A stretch of DNA of 64,000 bases from CAYXZQ01 sp963717515. GTDB taxonomy: Archaea; Nanobdellota; Nanobdellia; Woesearchaeales; DSVV01. Position numbers and translations under genes: made by a program. The notes under the pieces are model-generated. The model made no database searches, was not told where the DNA came from, and was given only the letters and a program-made list of their open reading frames with translations. The stretch is taken from NCBI GenBank assembly GCA_963717515.1, contig OY970338.1:992001-1056000 (forward strand), read 5' to 3'. Shown here piece by piece: positions 46,528 to 55,682 of this stretch (positions are counted from its first letter, which is position 1; each line of letters opens with the position of its first letter).

Positions 46528-47277
46528 ATGAGATTTCTGACATGGAATGTAAACGGGATAAGGGCAGTTCTTGGCAAAGGGTTCATGGACTGGTTCAATA
46601 AGGAAAAGCCGGACATCCTCTGCCTGCAGGAGACCAAGGTGCAGGACGGCCAGGTCCAGCTGAACCTCCCCGGATACAGGCAGTACTGGAGCCATGCTGA
46701 GAAAAAAGGATATTCCGGGACAGCTGTTTTCACCAATGTGAATCCGCTGGATATATCTGAGGGATTAAGCATTCCAGAGCATGACAGGGAAGGGAGGATT
46801 ATCACGCTAGAGTTTGACAAATATTTCCTTGTGAATGTCTACACACCCAATGCCCAGAGGGGCCTGAACAGGCTTGGTTACAGGCAGGAATGGGACAAGG
46901 ATTTCCTTGGGCATCTTAAAGCCCTGGAGAAGAGAAAGCCTGTGATCGTCTGCGGAGACCTCAATGTCGCCCATAAAGAGATTGACCTTGCAAACCCCAA
47001 GCAGAATGAGAAGAATGCAGGATTCACTATTGAAGAGCGCGATGGATTCCAGAGATATATCGACAACGGCTATCTGGACACTTTCAGGGAATATGACAAA
47101 GAAGGAGGCAATTACACCTGGTGGTCCTACATGTTCAATGCAAGGGAAAGGAACATCGGCTGGCGGATCGATTATTTTTTGATATCAGAAGCCCTGAGAC
47201 CCTTGCTCAAGGATGCGTTCATACTGCCGGACGTGATGGGCTCTGACCACTGCCCGGCGGGGATTGAATTAGGATGA
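46528..47277 (+). CDS. xth: exodeoxyribonuclease III / AP endonuclease
   Basis: The 249-residue EEP-fold nuclease shows all core motifs: TWNVNGIRAV, CLQETKVQ (metal-binding Glu), NVYTPNAQRG, VCGDLNVAHKEIDL, GNYTWWSYMFNARERNIGWR with IDYFLIS, and the terminal GSDHCPAGIEL (catalytic Asp-His). It cleaves DNA 5' to abasic sites and has 3'-exonuclease activity (family knowledge). A TATA box (gatttattaaaac, ~46495-46507) lies ~27 bp before ATG 46528. The stop overlaps the next start by 4 nt (ATGA, 47274-47277), so it is co-translated with a HAD phosphatase. Confidence 0.95.
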   Translation: MRFLTWNVNGIRAVLGKGFMDWFNKEKPDILCLQETKVQDGQVQLNLPGYRQYWSHAEKKGYSGTAVFTNVNPLDISEGLSIPEHDREGRIITLEFDKYFLVNVYTPNAQRGLNRLGYRQEWDKDFLGHLKALEKRKPVIVCGDLNVAHKEIDLANPKQNEKNAGFTIEERDGFQRYIDNGYLDTFREYDKEGGNYTWWSYMFNARERNIGWRIDYFLISEALRPLLKDAFILPDVMGSDHCPAGIELG

Positions 47278-47927
47278 GAATCAGAGCTGCATTGATAGAT
47301 TTTGACGAGACTGTTATCGTGGGAGATTGCCTGTCCATGGCATGCGAGTTTGCAGGGAAAAAAGAGGAGAGCATAAGGCTCAATGAAGCGTTCATGAAAA
47401 ATCCAGTCCTCGGGATAGGGCCGCTGATTGAGCGCATTAATTTCCTCAGAGGCCAGGATACAGATGAGATCATTGATTTCCTGGACAGCAAAGACCTCCT
47501 GATGCCTGGAGCAACAGATTTCTTCGAGTTCCTGAAAGAGAACAGGATAATCTCAATCCTGACATCCGGAAATATCATATCAATCCTGGAACATTTCCAG
47601 AAGAAGCTGGGGATTGATTACATCGTCGGCAGCAGGCCGAAGATTGATGGAAAGATAATAGCAGGCATTGAAAAGAATGATTATTCCGGTGACGATTTCA
47701 AGCTTACTGATTGTCTCGGGATTCTGGAATCGCTTGACATAACAGCCAGCCAGGTAATTGCCATAGGAGATTCTCCCGCCGATGCTGGCATCTTTAAGTA
47801 TGCTGCAAAGTGCATAGCGATAAACCCGAGGGGCGGCATCGAAAAGCATGCTGACTTCATCATAAGTGATGATCTCTCAATGGCAATCCCTATAATCAAG
47901 GGACTCATGGACAAGAAATCGCATTGA
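47274..47927 (+). CDS. HAD-superfamily phosphatase (phosphoserine-phosphatase-like)
   Basis: The 217-residue protein has HAD motif I DFDETV (residues ~9-14), motif II SILTSGN and motif IV AIGDSPADAGIF. A helical cap lies between motifs I and II, the C1-cap layout of SerB-like enzymes. The nearby ...AKCIAINPRGG... is also SerB-like. The substrate is not determined; phosphoserine or another small phosphate ester is plausible. It overlaps the xth stop by 4 nt. Confidence 0.85.
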   Translation: MRIRAALIDFDETVIVGDCLSMACEFAGKKEESIRLNEAFMKNPVLGIGPLIERINFLRGQDTDEIIDFLDSKDLLMPGATDFFEFLKENRIISILTSGNIISILEHFQKKLGIDYIVGSRPKIDGKIIAGIEKNDYSGDDFKLTDCLGILESLDITASQVIAIGDSPADAGIFKYAAKCIAINPRGGIEKHADFIISDDLSMAIPIIKGLMDKKSH

Positions 47928-47992
47928 ACCTTGTTATAGGATTCCCACTAATGCAAAGGTATTTATACTAATTCCTTCATCTGCGTGCGGAT

Positions 47993-48307
47993 ATGCCGGA
48001 AAGCGTCCAAACAGAAGAGACAATCGAGGCCAGGCTTGGGCCAAATCATTGGGGATGGCACGGACCCAACCTGTTGAAGATGGTATTCTATGATATGAGA
48101 AAAAGGGATTATTGCCCTAAAGGTCCGGTCCAGATAATAACCAAAGATGAGCTAGGCAATATTCAACAGAAAATTCAAGGCATGCTTTTTAAGCATCAAT
48201 CATTAGTTGATATGGTCCTTATCCCGACAGAACTCGGTTATGGCGTGTACGAAGTCGACAGGGCAAATCCTGGAACTGATCAAGCCGTCGTATCCTATGA
48301 TCTATAA
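47993..48307 (+). CDS. small hypothetical protein
   Basis: The 104-residue protein contains LGPNHWGWHGPNLLKMVFYD near the N-terminus and a mixed alpha/beta pattern, with no signal peptide or membrane segment. I do not recognise a family. Support for being real: a TATA box (aggtatttatac, ~47957-47968) ~28 bp before ATG 47993, good codon usage, and no opposing gene over most of its length. Its last 6 nt overlap the end of the convergent rfcS gene. Confidence 0.65.
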   Translation: MPESVQTEETIEARLGPNHWGWHGPNLLKMVFYDMRKRDYCPKGPVQIITKDELGNIQQKIQGMLFKHQSLVDMVLIPTELGYGVYEVDRANPGTDQAVVSYDL

Positions 48308-49267
48308 GCCTTTGTCTCCGGAAACAAGCGTGAAATTTGCAAGCAACGCTTCAAGCTGAAGATACTCGTCGCTGCCTTCAGTCATCCTGAACTCTATCTC
48401 GCCGCATTTGTCGACGAGCTCGACCTTCTTCCTGCCGTCTATGTCAAGATTCCAGACTTCCCTCTGGATCTGCTTGATGATGTCGATGCCTGAAAGGCCG
48501 TAATTTAGCATGGTGTCAAGGAGCTTCTCCCTTGCAGCGATGAACTTGTTTGCCATGGCAAGCTCGAGAATCTCCTTAATCTCCTTGGGCTTTGCCACTG
48601 ATGCCATGGAGAAGATTGCCTCATCATCTATCTTATCAGAGACTGCTGATGTCGCCTGGAGGATGTTCTCCGCTCTCCGGCAGTCGCCACCTGAGACCTC
48701 GAACACAGCCTCTTTTGCCTTGTCATCGATATGGAGCTTCTCCTCCTTTGCAATCTTATCGATTATGCTGAAGAGCTCCTTCTTCTCCAGAGGGCGGAAC
48801 CTGAATACTGAGCACCGCGACTGGATAGGGTCTATTATCTTCGAGGAATAGTTGCATGACAGTATGAACCTGCATGTCTGGGTGTAGTTCTCCATGGTCC
48901 TCCTGAGAGCCTGCTGAGCCTCTCGGGTGAGCGCATCGCATTCGTCAAGGTATATGATCTTGAAAGGGACATCTCCTATCGCCCTTGTCCTTGCAAAATC
49001 CTTGACCTTGTTCCTGATGATGTCGATGCCCCGCTCATCTGATGCATTGAGCTCGAGGAAATTGTTCCTCCACGCATCGCCGAAAAGCTGCCTGGCGATG
49101 ACCAATGAAAGAGTCGTCTTGCCGACTCCGGCAGGGCCTGAGAACATCAGGTGAGGCATGTTCCCCTGCTTTACAAATGCCTTAACCTTGGATATTATAT
49201 CCTTCTGACCCTTGACTTCTGAGAATTCCTTCGGCCTGTACTTCTCAGTCCATATTGCTGCATCCAT
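48302..49267 (-). CDS. rfcS: replication factor C small subunit (clamp loader)
   Basis: The 321-residue AAA+ protein has the opening WTEKYRPKEFSEVKGQ, Walker A SGPAGVGKTTLS (~43-54), Walker B IIYLDECDAL, sensor-1 FILSCNYSSKII and the SRC motif QSRCSVFRFRPL that supplies the arginine finger. A C-terminal helical collar domain follows. With RfcL it loads PCNA onto primed DNA; RfcL is not in this window. The start ATG 49267 is followed by the typical archaeal sequence. A TATA-like tttaaata (minus strand) lies ~27 bp upstream. Confidence 0.97.
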   Translation of the reverse strand: MDAAIWTEKYRPKEFSEVKGQKDIISKVKAFVKQGNMPHLMFSGPAGVGKTTLSLVIARQLFGDAWRNNFLELNASDERGIDIIRNKVKDFARTRAIGDVPFKIIYLDECDALTREAQQALRRTMENYTQTCRFILSCNYSSKIIDPIQSRCSVFRFRPLEKKELFSIIDKIAKEEKLHIDDKAKEAVFEVSGGDCRRAENILQATSAVSDKIDDEAIFSMASVAKPKEIKEILELAMANKFIAAREKLLDTMLNYGLSGIDIIKQIQREVWNLDIDGRKKVELVDKCGEIEFRMTEGSDEYLQLEALLANFTLVSGDKGL

Positions 49268-49356
49268 GGGGTTATAGGAATGAGGGTTTATTTAAATAGG
49301 TTATGCTGAGATGATAAAAACTGCCCGGAAATATGTTTAGAGCAAAAAGAGAATTA

Positions 49357-49620
49357 TCAGATTATGTCCTCTTCTGCGATGACCATGAAATCACCCACTG
49401 CTATGACTGCTGAGAACGGTATCAGGGTGTTTCCCTGCTTGTCTTTCTCAAGCTCCAGCTTGTCTGTGTAGGATGTCTGGTTCTTGAGGATTATATGGAT
49501 GAGCTCGCCTGAGCGTGTCTCGAATATGATGTCTCCGACCTCGCCGAAGCGCTTGCCAGTCTTTGAGACCACGGTCTTTCCGATGAGCTGTCTTGAGAAT
49601 CTTTTTTCTTCTTCTGCCAT
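49357..49620 (-). CDS. PRC-barrel domain protein
   Basis: The 87-residue protein is a single PRC-barrel: FSRQLIGKTVVSKTGKRFGE, VGDIIFETRSGELIHIIL, then LIPFSAVIAVGDFMVI. The same small beta-barrel occurs in RimM and photosynthetic reaction centre H subunits. Stand-alone archaeal copies are common; their function is unclear, and RNA-related or division-related roles have been proposed. A TATA box on the minus strand (tttaaatata, ~49640-49651) sits ~26 bp upstream. Confidence 0.9.
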   Translation of the reverse strand: MAEEEKRFSRQLIGKTVVSKTGKRFGEVGDIIFETRSGELIHIILKNQTSYTDKLELEKDKQGNTLIPFSAVIAVGDFMVIAEEDII

Positions 49621-49741
49621 GGGACTAAGAATGGAACAGGTTATATTTAAACTTTTCTAATGGGTGGATTTTTTTTCTGCTATGGGGGGGTGACAAATAA
49701 ACAACAGGAACTGCTGAGTTCTTAAAAACCCTTAAAAGGTA

Positions 49742-49752
49742 ATTATATATAC
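49742..49752 (+). promoter_or_regulatory. TATA box of the isolated dockerin-tailed gene
   Basis: attatatatac centred ~31 bp before ATG 49778. The divergent PRC-barrel promoter is ~100 bp away. Confidence 0.5.
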
Positions 49753-49777
49753 TCCTTCCTCCAAGGTTCATATCAAA

Positions 49778-52558
49778 ATGAAAAAAGGAGCGATGGTTGC
49801 ACTGTTATTTATTATGCTTTGCAGTTCTGCCGGTGCAGAGACTTATTTCATCAGAAATAGCGGAACTGCATCGCAGAGCAATGCTGCACAGGGCAATGGA
49901 GGAAGCTGTAGTTCAGATTCTAAGGCGATGAGTGTTTCGACACATAATTCTGCAAGCTTCAGCCCCGGTGACACGATATACATCTGCAATGCATTGACGC
50001 AGGAGACGGAGATAAGGCCGCCGAGCAGCGGCTCTCCTGGGAATTACATAACATACAGGGGAGATTATCCTGGATATCCAGGCTCCGTTGCAATGGACTT
50101 CGATTACCCGACTGTCAGATACCAGATGTACATGGAAAACAGGCAATACATCAGGATCATGAACCTTGATTTCAAGTCGGATGGCGATGACGACACAAGC
50201 CACAGCAGGGGTGCCATAGGGATTGTCGAGAACGGTAAACAGAGCGGTCATATGGAGATTAGCGGATGCAGTTTCACACTGACGACCACAGGAGTCTACA
50301 TCTGTGGGGACACGAGAAACGTGGACATAACCAGATCTACTTTCAGGGACATGACTGACAATGGTGTTGGTGTGTTCAAGTGTTATGGCAGGGAGACAGA
50401 AAAGCCCAGCTTCATCACGGTCGGCGGATCGAGGGAAGACGGGAACACATTCATAAACATCGGAAGAGAGGACAACCCTACATCAGGCTCGGTCCCGGGG
50501 CAGGTTTTCGGGACACGGGCTGATGACTCCGTATTCAGCTATAACCATGTATATGCAGATGCAGCAGGCTGGGGGACCGGAGTTTATCTTGACGGGGTCG
50601 ACAGGGTCCTGGTCGAGCATAATTTCATCCATGACCTCGATGCAGTGCACAGGAGGGCACCAATAACATTCAAGACTGATTTCGACTGGATAAACACGGA
50701 CGTGATAATCAGGTACAACAAGATAGGACCCACCCATGGAGGAGAGACATATACGACACCCCAGGCAGCGATACGGACAGGACACTGCCTCCACAACATG
50801 ATAATATATGACAATTACATCACTGACGTGATAGGACTTGGCATCTTTGCCGACTGGGGCTGGTCAGAGCCAGGAGTAAGCGACGGATGCATCGTCGAAA
50901 ATCTGTATGTTTTTTCAAACATAGTGGACAGGACCGAGACTTCATCCGGGATTTATTTTGCAGGGATGGGTTCTGGTTCAGACATATTCAAGAACTCCTA
51001 CATAACAAATAACCTGCTTAACCATATCAGCCATGATACGACAACACACCTGGACAACACGGGAATAAATACGATTGCAGGAGGAGATTATCATTATGAT
51101 GGGCTCACAATACTAAACAACATCATAGACACGCCCAGAGAGACTTCAGGCGATCACATAGGCATCAGGGCGACAAACCAAGATGACATGACTATAGATT
51201 ACAACCATCATTATTTCCCTGGCGCAACGCCGGCTGTTTATTATGACAATTCTGACTGCAAACCATGCGCCTGGAATAGCGCAAGCAGACCTGCAGGTTA
51301 CGGCACCCATGATACAGAAGGTGACCCGCTTTTCACTGACAGCAGCGATGGCGACTTCACGCTCAAGCAGGACTCACCCTTAAGGGACACAGGCACAACA
51401 ATCACAGCACATATCCCAACATTGACTATCCAGGGCAGGCAGTATCCTTCCAGCTTCTCAACTGCCCTCGACCCGGCGACTGACTGGTCTGCTACCATCC
51501 CTTATATAGTCACAGCAGACCAGGATGATCATGGTGAGTGGGAGAAAGGGCCTTATGTCTACACAGGAGGAGGAAGCACACCCACGTCGGCATGCGCAAT
51601 GGGGCAGATAACATCTGCCTGCAGGTGTGGAGGCTCGATTTATTCATCCGGCTATTGCTGCGATGACAAATGGCAGGCAGGCTCATGCACTACCACTCCT
51701 GCATGCCCTCAGGGACAGATAACATCAGATTGCACATGTGAAGAGGGTGCACATTCAAGCGGATTTTGCTGCAACAATGAGTGGCAGGAATCTTCCTGCA
51801 TATCTACTGTCGGAGTCTATAAAGTAATCAAGACACCCATCCCACCCACCATAGACGGCGACATCATTGAGTTCGACAATGCTCATGAGATAACCATAAC
51901 AGAATCAACCACAGGGACCATTGGCAGGTACAGGCTGATGTGGGATGATGATGCGTTGTATGTAGCTGCAGAAGTTGATGATGCAATGCTGAATGCTGAT
52001 CCTGCTCACCAGGAAGATGACGGTCTCTGGAGCGATGATGCGATGGAATTCATGTTCGACACCCTCAACAACGGCGGAAACATACAGCAGGATGACTACA
52101 AGTTCTTCGTAAACGTCAACAATGTCCATGCTGACAGCAGGCTTTATGATGCGAGTTGGGATTCCGGGATGACATCACATGTGCATCTGGACGGAACAAT
52201 CAATGACGGCTCTGATTCAGATTCCGGCTACACCATAGAAGCGAGGATACCCTGGGCAAACTGGGCCACACCTTCCGATGGTGATGTCTGGGGCATGAAC
52301 ATCCAACTCGATGACATGACTTCCTCGGACTCATATTCCACCCAATGGTCGGATGCAGGATACGGGGTGAATCAGCCAGAGGGGTGGGTAGATGCTGTGT
52401 TCTCTCCCGGAAGCCCCTGCGGAAACGCGGACATTCAACCTCGTGACGGCACCATCGACATAGGCGAGCTCATCGCATTCATCAACAGGTGGAAAGACGG
52501 AAGCGCGGGGATTTCAGAGCTCATCCAGACAATAGGGAAGTGGAAGGGCGGGTGCTGA
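49778..52558 (+). CDS. secreted beta-helix protein with CBM9-like and divergent dockerin-like domain
   Basis: The 926-residue protein has a signal peptide (1-20, ending AGA). The beta-helix (~25-600) has rungs such as VLVEHNFIHDLD, VIIRYNKIGP and MIIYDNYITDV. Two C..GYCC/GFCC linkers lie at ~605-675 (SACRCGG, GYCCDDKWQ; SDCTCEE, GFCCNNEWQ). A CBM9-like module follows (~681-880; IDGDIIEFDN, LMWDDDALYVAAEVDD). The tail (~881-926) is recognisably the dockerin-like domain but divergent: GTIDIGELIAFINRWKDG, then a second helix, IGKWKGGC. It lies 16.7 kb from the main array between housekeeping genes. GC looks higher than in the AT-rich array genes, suggesting an older or separately acquired member. 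Confidence 0.85.
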   Translation: MKKGAMVALLFIMLCSSAGAETYFIRNSGTASQSNAAQGNGGSCSSDSKAMSVSTHNSASFSPGDTIYICNALTQETEIRPPSSGSPGNYITYRGDYPGYPGSVAMDFDYPTVRYQMYMENRQYIRIMNLDFKSDGDDDTSHSRGAIGIVENGKQSGHMEISGCSFTLTTTGVYICGDTRNVDITRSTFRDMTDNGVGVFKCYGRETEKPSFITVGGSREDGNTFINIGREDNPTSGSVPGQVFGTRADDSVFSYNHVYADAAGWGTGVYLDGVDRVLVEHNFIHDLDAVHRRAPITFKTDFDWINTDVIIRYNKIGPTHGGETYTTPQAAIRTGHCLHNMIIYDNYITDVIGLGIFADWGWSEPGVSDGCIVENLYVFSNIVDRTETSSGIYFAGMGSGSDIFKNSYITNNLLNHISHDTTTHLDNTGINTIAGGDYHYDGLTILNNIIDTPRETSGDHIGIRATNQDDMTIDYNHHYFPGATPAVYYDNSDCKPCAWNSASRPAGYGTHDTEGDPLFTDSSDGDFTLKQDSPLRDTGTTITAHIPTLTIQGRQYPSSFSTALDPATDWSATIPYIVTADQDDHGEWEKGPYVYTGGGSTPTSACAMGQITSACRCGGSIYSSGYCCDDKWQAGSCTTTPACPQGQITSDCTCEEGAHSSGFCCNNEWQESSCISTVGVYKVIKTPIPPTIDGDIIEFDNAHEITITESTTGTIGRYRLMWDDDALYVAAEVDDAMLNADPAHQEDDGLWSDDAMEFMFDTLNNGGNIQQDDYKFFVNVNNVHADSRLYDASWDSGMTSHVHLDGTINDGSDSDSGYTIEARIPWANWATPSDGDVWGMNIQLDDMTSSDSYSTQWSDAGYGVNQPEGWVDAVFSPGSPCGNADIQPRDGTIDIGELIAFINRWKDGSAGISELIQTIGKWKGGC

Positions 52559-52602
52559 TAATTTTAGCAACCTTTTTATACTAATTTCCAGAACTGCTTC
52601 TT

Positions 52603-53679
52603 ATGGATATGAAAAAAAGCCTGGACCTTGTCAGGGAGGTAGGTGAGGAGATAATATCTGAAGACGAGCTAAAGGAGCTTTTAGGCTCAGGGAAGCAGCT
52701 CGTAGCATATGACGGGTTTGAGCCCTCAGGCATGGTGCACATCGCCCAGGGTGTCCTTCGGACAATCAACATAAACAAGCTCACCAGGGCAGGCATAAAG
52801 TTCAAGATGCTTGTCGCTGACTGGCACGGCTGGGCAAACAACAAGATGGGGGGCGACCTGGAAAAGATCCAGACAGTGGGCAAATACCTCATCGAGGTCT
52901 GGAAAGCCTGCGGCATGGACCTGGAGAATGTGGAATTCGTCTGGGTCAGCGACATGGTAAGGGATGACAATTACTGGAAGATTGTCATGCAGATAGCCAG
53001 GAACTCGACAGTCAAGCGTATAATACGCTGCGGCCAGATAATGGGCAGGAAGGAGAACGAGGTATTGCAGGCCTCTCAGATACTCTACCCCTGCATGCAG
53101 GCAGCAGACATATTCTATCTCAAAGCTGACATATGCCAGCTCGGCATGGACCAGAGGAAAGTCAACATGCTTGCAAGGGAGATAGGGCCGAAGCTTGGAT
53201 ACTGGAAACCTGTGATTGTAGGCCACCACATGCTCATGGGCCTCGGAAAACCTGCGACAGAGCAGGATGACGCAATGGAGCGGGCGATAGAACTCAAGAT
53301 GTCGAAGTCAAAGCCTGACTCTGCCATCTTCATGACAGATTCTGAAGAGGATATCAAGAAAAAGATAGGCAAGGCATACTGCCCTGAGAAAGAGATAAAA
53401 GAGAATCCTGTCCTGGAATACTGCAGGTATATAATATTTGAAAAATTTGACAGGATGGAGATAAAGAGGCCTGAGAAGTTCGGCGGAAATATGTCGCTTT
53501 CACACTACAATGAGCTTGAGAAGGTCTTTGAGAGCGGCGAGCTTCATCCGATGGACCTCAAGACAGCAGTCTCATACCATATCAATGAGCTCGTGAAGCC
53601 TGTGCGGGATCATTTTGAAAATAATATTGAAGCAAGAGATCTTCTCAAAAAAGTGCAGAGCTTTGAAGTCACACGATGA
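52603..53679 (+). CDS. tyrS: tyrosyl-tRNA synthetase (archaeal/eukaryotic type)
   Basis: The 358-residue class I synthetase has a HIGH-equivalent SGMVHIAQG (42-50) and a KMSKS signature in ELKMSKSKP (~230). The tyrosine-pocket region includes YPCMQAADIFYL and GMDQRKVNMLARE. The short length without the bacterial S4 domain marks the archaeal type. It attaches tyrosine to tRNA-Tyr. A TATA box (tttttata, 52573-52580) lies ~27 bp before ATG 52603. The stop overlaps the next ATG (ATGA, 53676-53679). Confidence 0.97.
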   Translation: MDMKKSLDLVREVGEEIISEDELKELLGSGKQLVAYDGFEPSGMVHIAQGVLRTININKLTRAGIKFKMLVADWHGWANNKMGGDLEKIQTVGKYLIEVWKACGMDLENVEFVWVSDMVRDDNYWKIVMQIARNSTVKRIIRCGQIMGRKENEVLQASQILYPCMQAADIFYLKADICQLGMDQRKVNMLAREIGPKLGYWKPVIVGHHMLMGLGKPATEQDDAMERAIELKMSKSKPDSAIFMTDSEEDIKKKIGKAYCPEKEIKENPVLEYCRYIIFEKFDRMEIKRPEKFGGNMSLSHYNELEKVFESGELHPMDLKTAVSYHINELVKPVRDHFENNIEARDLLKKVQSFEVTR

Positions 53680-54113
53680 GTTATAACTTAATCAGGAAAT
53701 CGCCTGTGCCGGAAAAGGTTCCGGAATCGATGCAGAATATTATCGATATTCTCAACCAGTCAAAGGATAAAGAGGAATGCCTGAAGAAGGCTTATGATAT
53801 CATGACCCGGAGATACAAGGGATACATGCTCAAGACATACCTCAGGTTCCTTGACCTGTTCGAGGCAGATGCCGGCAGACTATGGGCAAGGACAGGATTT
53901 TTGCACTGCACACAGATGAATTACCTGATGAGGATACTTCTTGTCAAGAGCAGGCATTTCCTGGACAGCGACATCAGCCTGAAGTGGACCCTGTTCTGGA
54001 TCTCGCCCCACCAATACCTCAGCATAAACATGGCAGATAAAGAAATCGACATAGATATCTGGGGACAATCAAGAGGGGCAGGATTCGGTGAGCATGCTTC
54101 CGGCTTCTGCTAA
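53676..54113 (+). CDS. transglutaminase-like small protein (tentative)
   Basis: The 145-residue protein overlaps tyrS by 4 nt. The N-terminal half is helical (DILNQSKDKEECLKKAYDIM). The C-terminal half contains GFLHCTQMNYLMRILLVKS, then SPHQYLSINM and DIDIWG in that order. A Cys-His-Asp succession like this is the transglutaminase/papain-like arrangement, so a cysteine-dependent fold is possible. I do not recognise a named family. No signal peptide. Its last 4 nt overlap the convergent small gene. Confidence 0.7.
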   Translation: MSYNLIRKSPVPEKVPESMQNIIDILNQSKDKEECLKKAYDIMTRRYKGYMLKTYLRFLDLFEADAGRLWARTGFLHCTQMNYLMRILLVKSRHFLDSDISLKWTLFWISPHQYLSINMADKEIDIDIWGQSRGAGFGEHASGFC

Positions 54114-54349
54114 TGGTAATGCTGGCTTTTCCTGAATTGATATGCCCGCATTGCCTTTAATACCGGATTTTCATCTTCGTACCTGACCTGCCTGAGACTG
54201 ACAACTTGAAGCGGTTTTTCCTTATCTCCAGATACTGGAGCATCATATTTATTTATTATAGGATATATGATCTCCGAAATATCTGACCCTTTATCAACAT
54301 GTGAGCCATTTCTGTCTTTGGCCTCGCTTTTTTGATCAGCCTGATACAT
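54110..54349 (-). CDS. small hypothetical protein
   Basis: The 79-residue hydrophilic protein (MYQADQKSEAKDRNGSHVDK at its start) has no recognised domain. It is supported by a strong Shine-Dalgarno (ggggtgat on the minus strand, 54360-54353, ~4 nt from the ATG) and a TATA-like gatttaaatatc ~45-50 bp upstream. It is convergent with the tyrS operon and overlaps it by 4 nt. Confidence 0.6.
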   Translation of the reverse strand: MYQADQKSEAKDRNGSHVDKGSDISEIIYPIINKYDAPVSGDKEKPLQVVSLRQVRYEDENPVLKAMRAYQFRKSQHYH

Positions 54350-54352
54350 GCT

Positions 54353-54360
54353 ATCACCCC
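54353..54360 (-). promoter_or_regulatory. strong Shine-Dalgarno of the 79-residue gene
   Basis: ggggtgat read on the minus strand, just before ATG 54349. It is complementary to the archaeal anti-SD and unusual here because most genes look leaderless. Confidence 0.55.
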
Positions 54361-54436
54361 TATATTAGTTTTTACTTCAATATGTAAACTGATATTTAAA
54401 TCTTCACTTTAAGAAATCATAGAAATCCTGGCGGTT

Positions 54437-55636
54437 TCAATAGATCACAGCCATGGTGTAGTTCTTGAAATACCTGTTTATGACCTTGCTTACATCCTTG
54501 GCTGTCACTTTCTTGACCCTGCTGACATACTTCATCGCCGATCCTGCCGTGTCTGCCTGGTCCCAGAATGCGATAAGGTCTGCCATCTTCTGCGAATCCT
54601 CTGACTGCAGGAGATATTCTCCCTCAAGGAAGGTCTTTGCTTCATGAAGCTCCCTGGGAGTTATCTTCCTTAGCTTCCTAAGCTCCCTTATTATGATGTC
54701 CCTGACCTTGTCAAGGTTCTTCTTGTTCGTATTCACATACACTGAAAAGAACCCTAAATCAGTGTCCGGGTTGTGGTGAACTCCCACGTCATAGGCAAGC
54801 CCCCTCTTCGTCCTTATCTCATTGAAAATCTTGCCTGACTGGCCCCTGCCAGCGACAGCCCTTATCACATCAAGGGCATAGCTGTCCTCGTGCTTCCGCG
54901 CAACAGTGTTGTAGCCGAGGATGGAATAAGCCTGGAGAGTGTTCTTCCTTGTCTTCTTTATCACAGGCTTCGGAATGCTCCTGACTTGCTGAAGATTCTT
55001 CACGATGGGAGGTTTCCCGGAAAATGATGATAAGCTCTTCCTCACCTTTTCGAACACTCCCGGGACATTGCCCACAATCACAAGGGTCATGTTGCCCGGG
55101 CGGTAATGCTTCTGGTAATATTCCATGGTCTTCCTGCGGTTGAGCCCTTCGATGGCTGCGATATTGCCGTATATGGGCTTACCTGCAGGGTGTCCCCTGT
55201 ACAATGCCTGCTGGAAAAGGACCCATTGGAAATACCTGGGCTGGTCATTGACAAGCTTTATCTCGTCCTTCACTATGTTCTTCTCCTTCTCTATGAGCTT
55301 TGAATCGAACAGTGGATTCGTGATTATGTCAGAGATTATATCAAGCGCGATATCGAAATGCTTTGCCGGAACCTTGGTATAGAAGAATGTCCTGTCATTG
55401 GACGTCGCTGCATTGAACTCGCCGCCGAGCCTTTCTATCTCATTGGATATCTGGAATGAACCCGGCCGCCTCTTGGTCCCCTCAAAGAGCATGTGCTCGA
55501 TGAAATGCGAGATGCCTGCAATCCCTGCGGTTTCGTCATTTGACCCCACCTTCACATTCATCTCTATGCAGACCGTTCCTGTATCCCTCGGGACATGAAT
55601 AACCCTGAGACCGTTCGGCAAAACAATAGTTTTCAT
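54437..55636 (-). CDS. M16-family zinc metallopeptidase (insulinase/MPP-like)
   Basis: The 399-residue protein has the inverted zinc motif HxxEH as HFIEHMLFEGT (H44, E47, H48), with a third ligand at about E125 in KNIVKDEI. The C-terminal half has the second homologous domain with GRGQSGKIFNEIRTKRGLAY, typical of M16B peptidases that act as dimers. No signal peptide, so it is probably cytoplasmic. It degrades peptides in a closed chamber (family knowledge). It is divergent from the M24 peptidase across 46 bp. Confidence 0.93.
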   Translation of the reverse strand: MKTIVLPNGLRVIHVPRDTGTVCIEMNVKVGSNDETAGIAGISHFIEHMLFEGTKRRPGSFQISNEIERLGGEFNAATSNDRTFFYTKVPAKHFDIALDIISDIITNPLFDSKLIEKEKNIVKDEIKLVNDQPRYFQWVLFQQALYRGHPAGKPIYGNIAAIEGLNRRKTMEYYQKHYRPGNMTLVIVGNVPGVFEKVRKSLSSFSGKPPIVKNLQQVRSIPKPVIKKTRKNTLQAYSILGYNTVARKHEDSYALDVIRAVAGRGQSGKIFNEIRTKRGLAYDVGVHHNPDTDLGFFSVYVNTNKKNLDKVRDIIIRELRKLRKITPRELHEAKTFLEGEYLLQSEDSQKMADLIAFWDQADTAGSAMKYVSRVKKVTAKDVSKVINRYFKNYTMAVIY

Positions 55637-55644
55637 ATTTCACA

Positions 55645-55672
55645 GAAAATTTATATATTATAAAAATTTTGT
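55645..55672. promoter_or_regulatory. compact divergent promoter with overlapping TATA boxes
   Basis: Only 46 bp separate the M16 (-) and M24 (+) start codons. An AT tract (tttatatattataaaaattt, 55651-55670) offers a TATA box on each strand, each ~25-28 bp before its start codon. Polymerase binding in the two directions should be mutually exclusive. Confidence 0.5.
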
Positions 55673-55682
55673 CAATTGCAAC

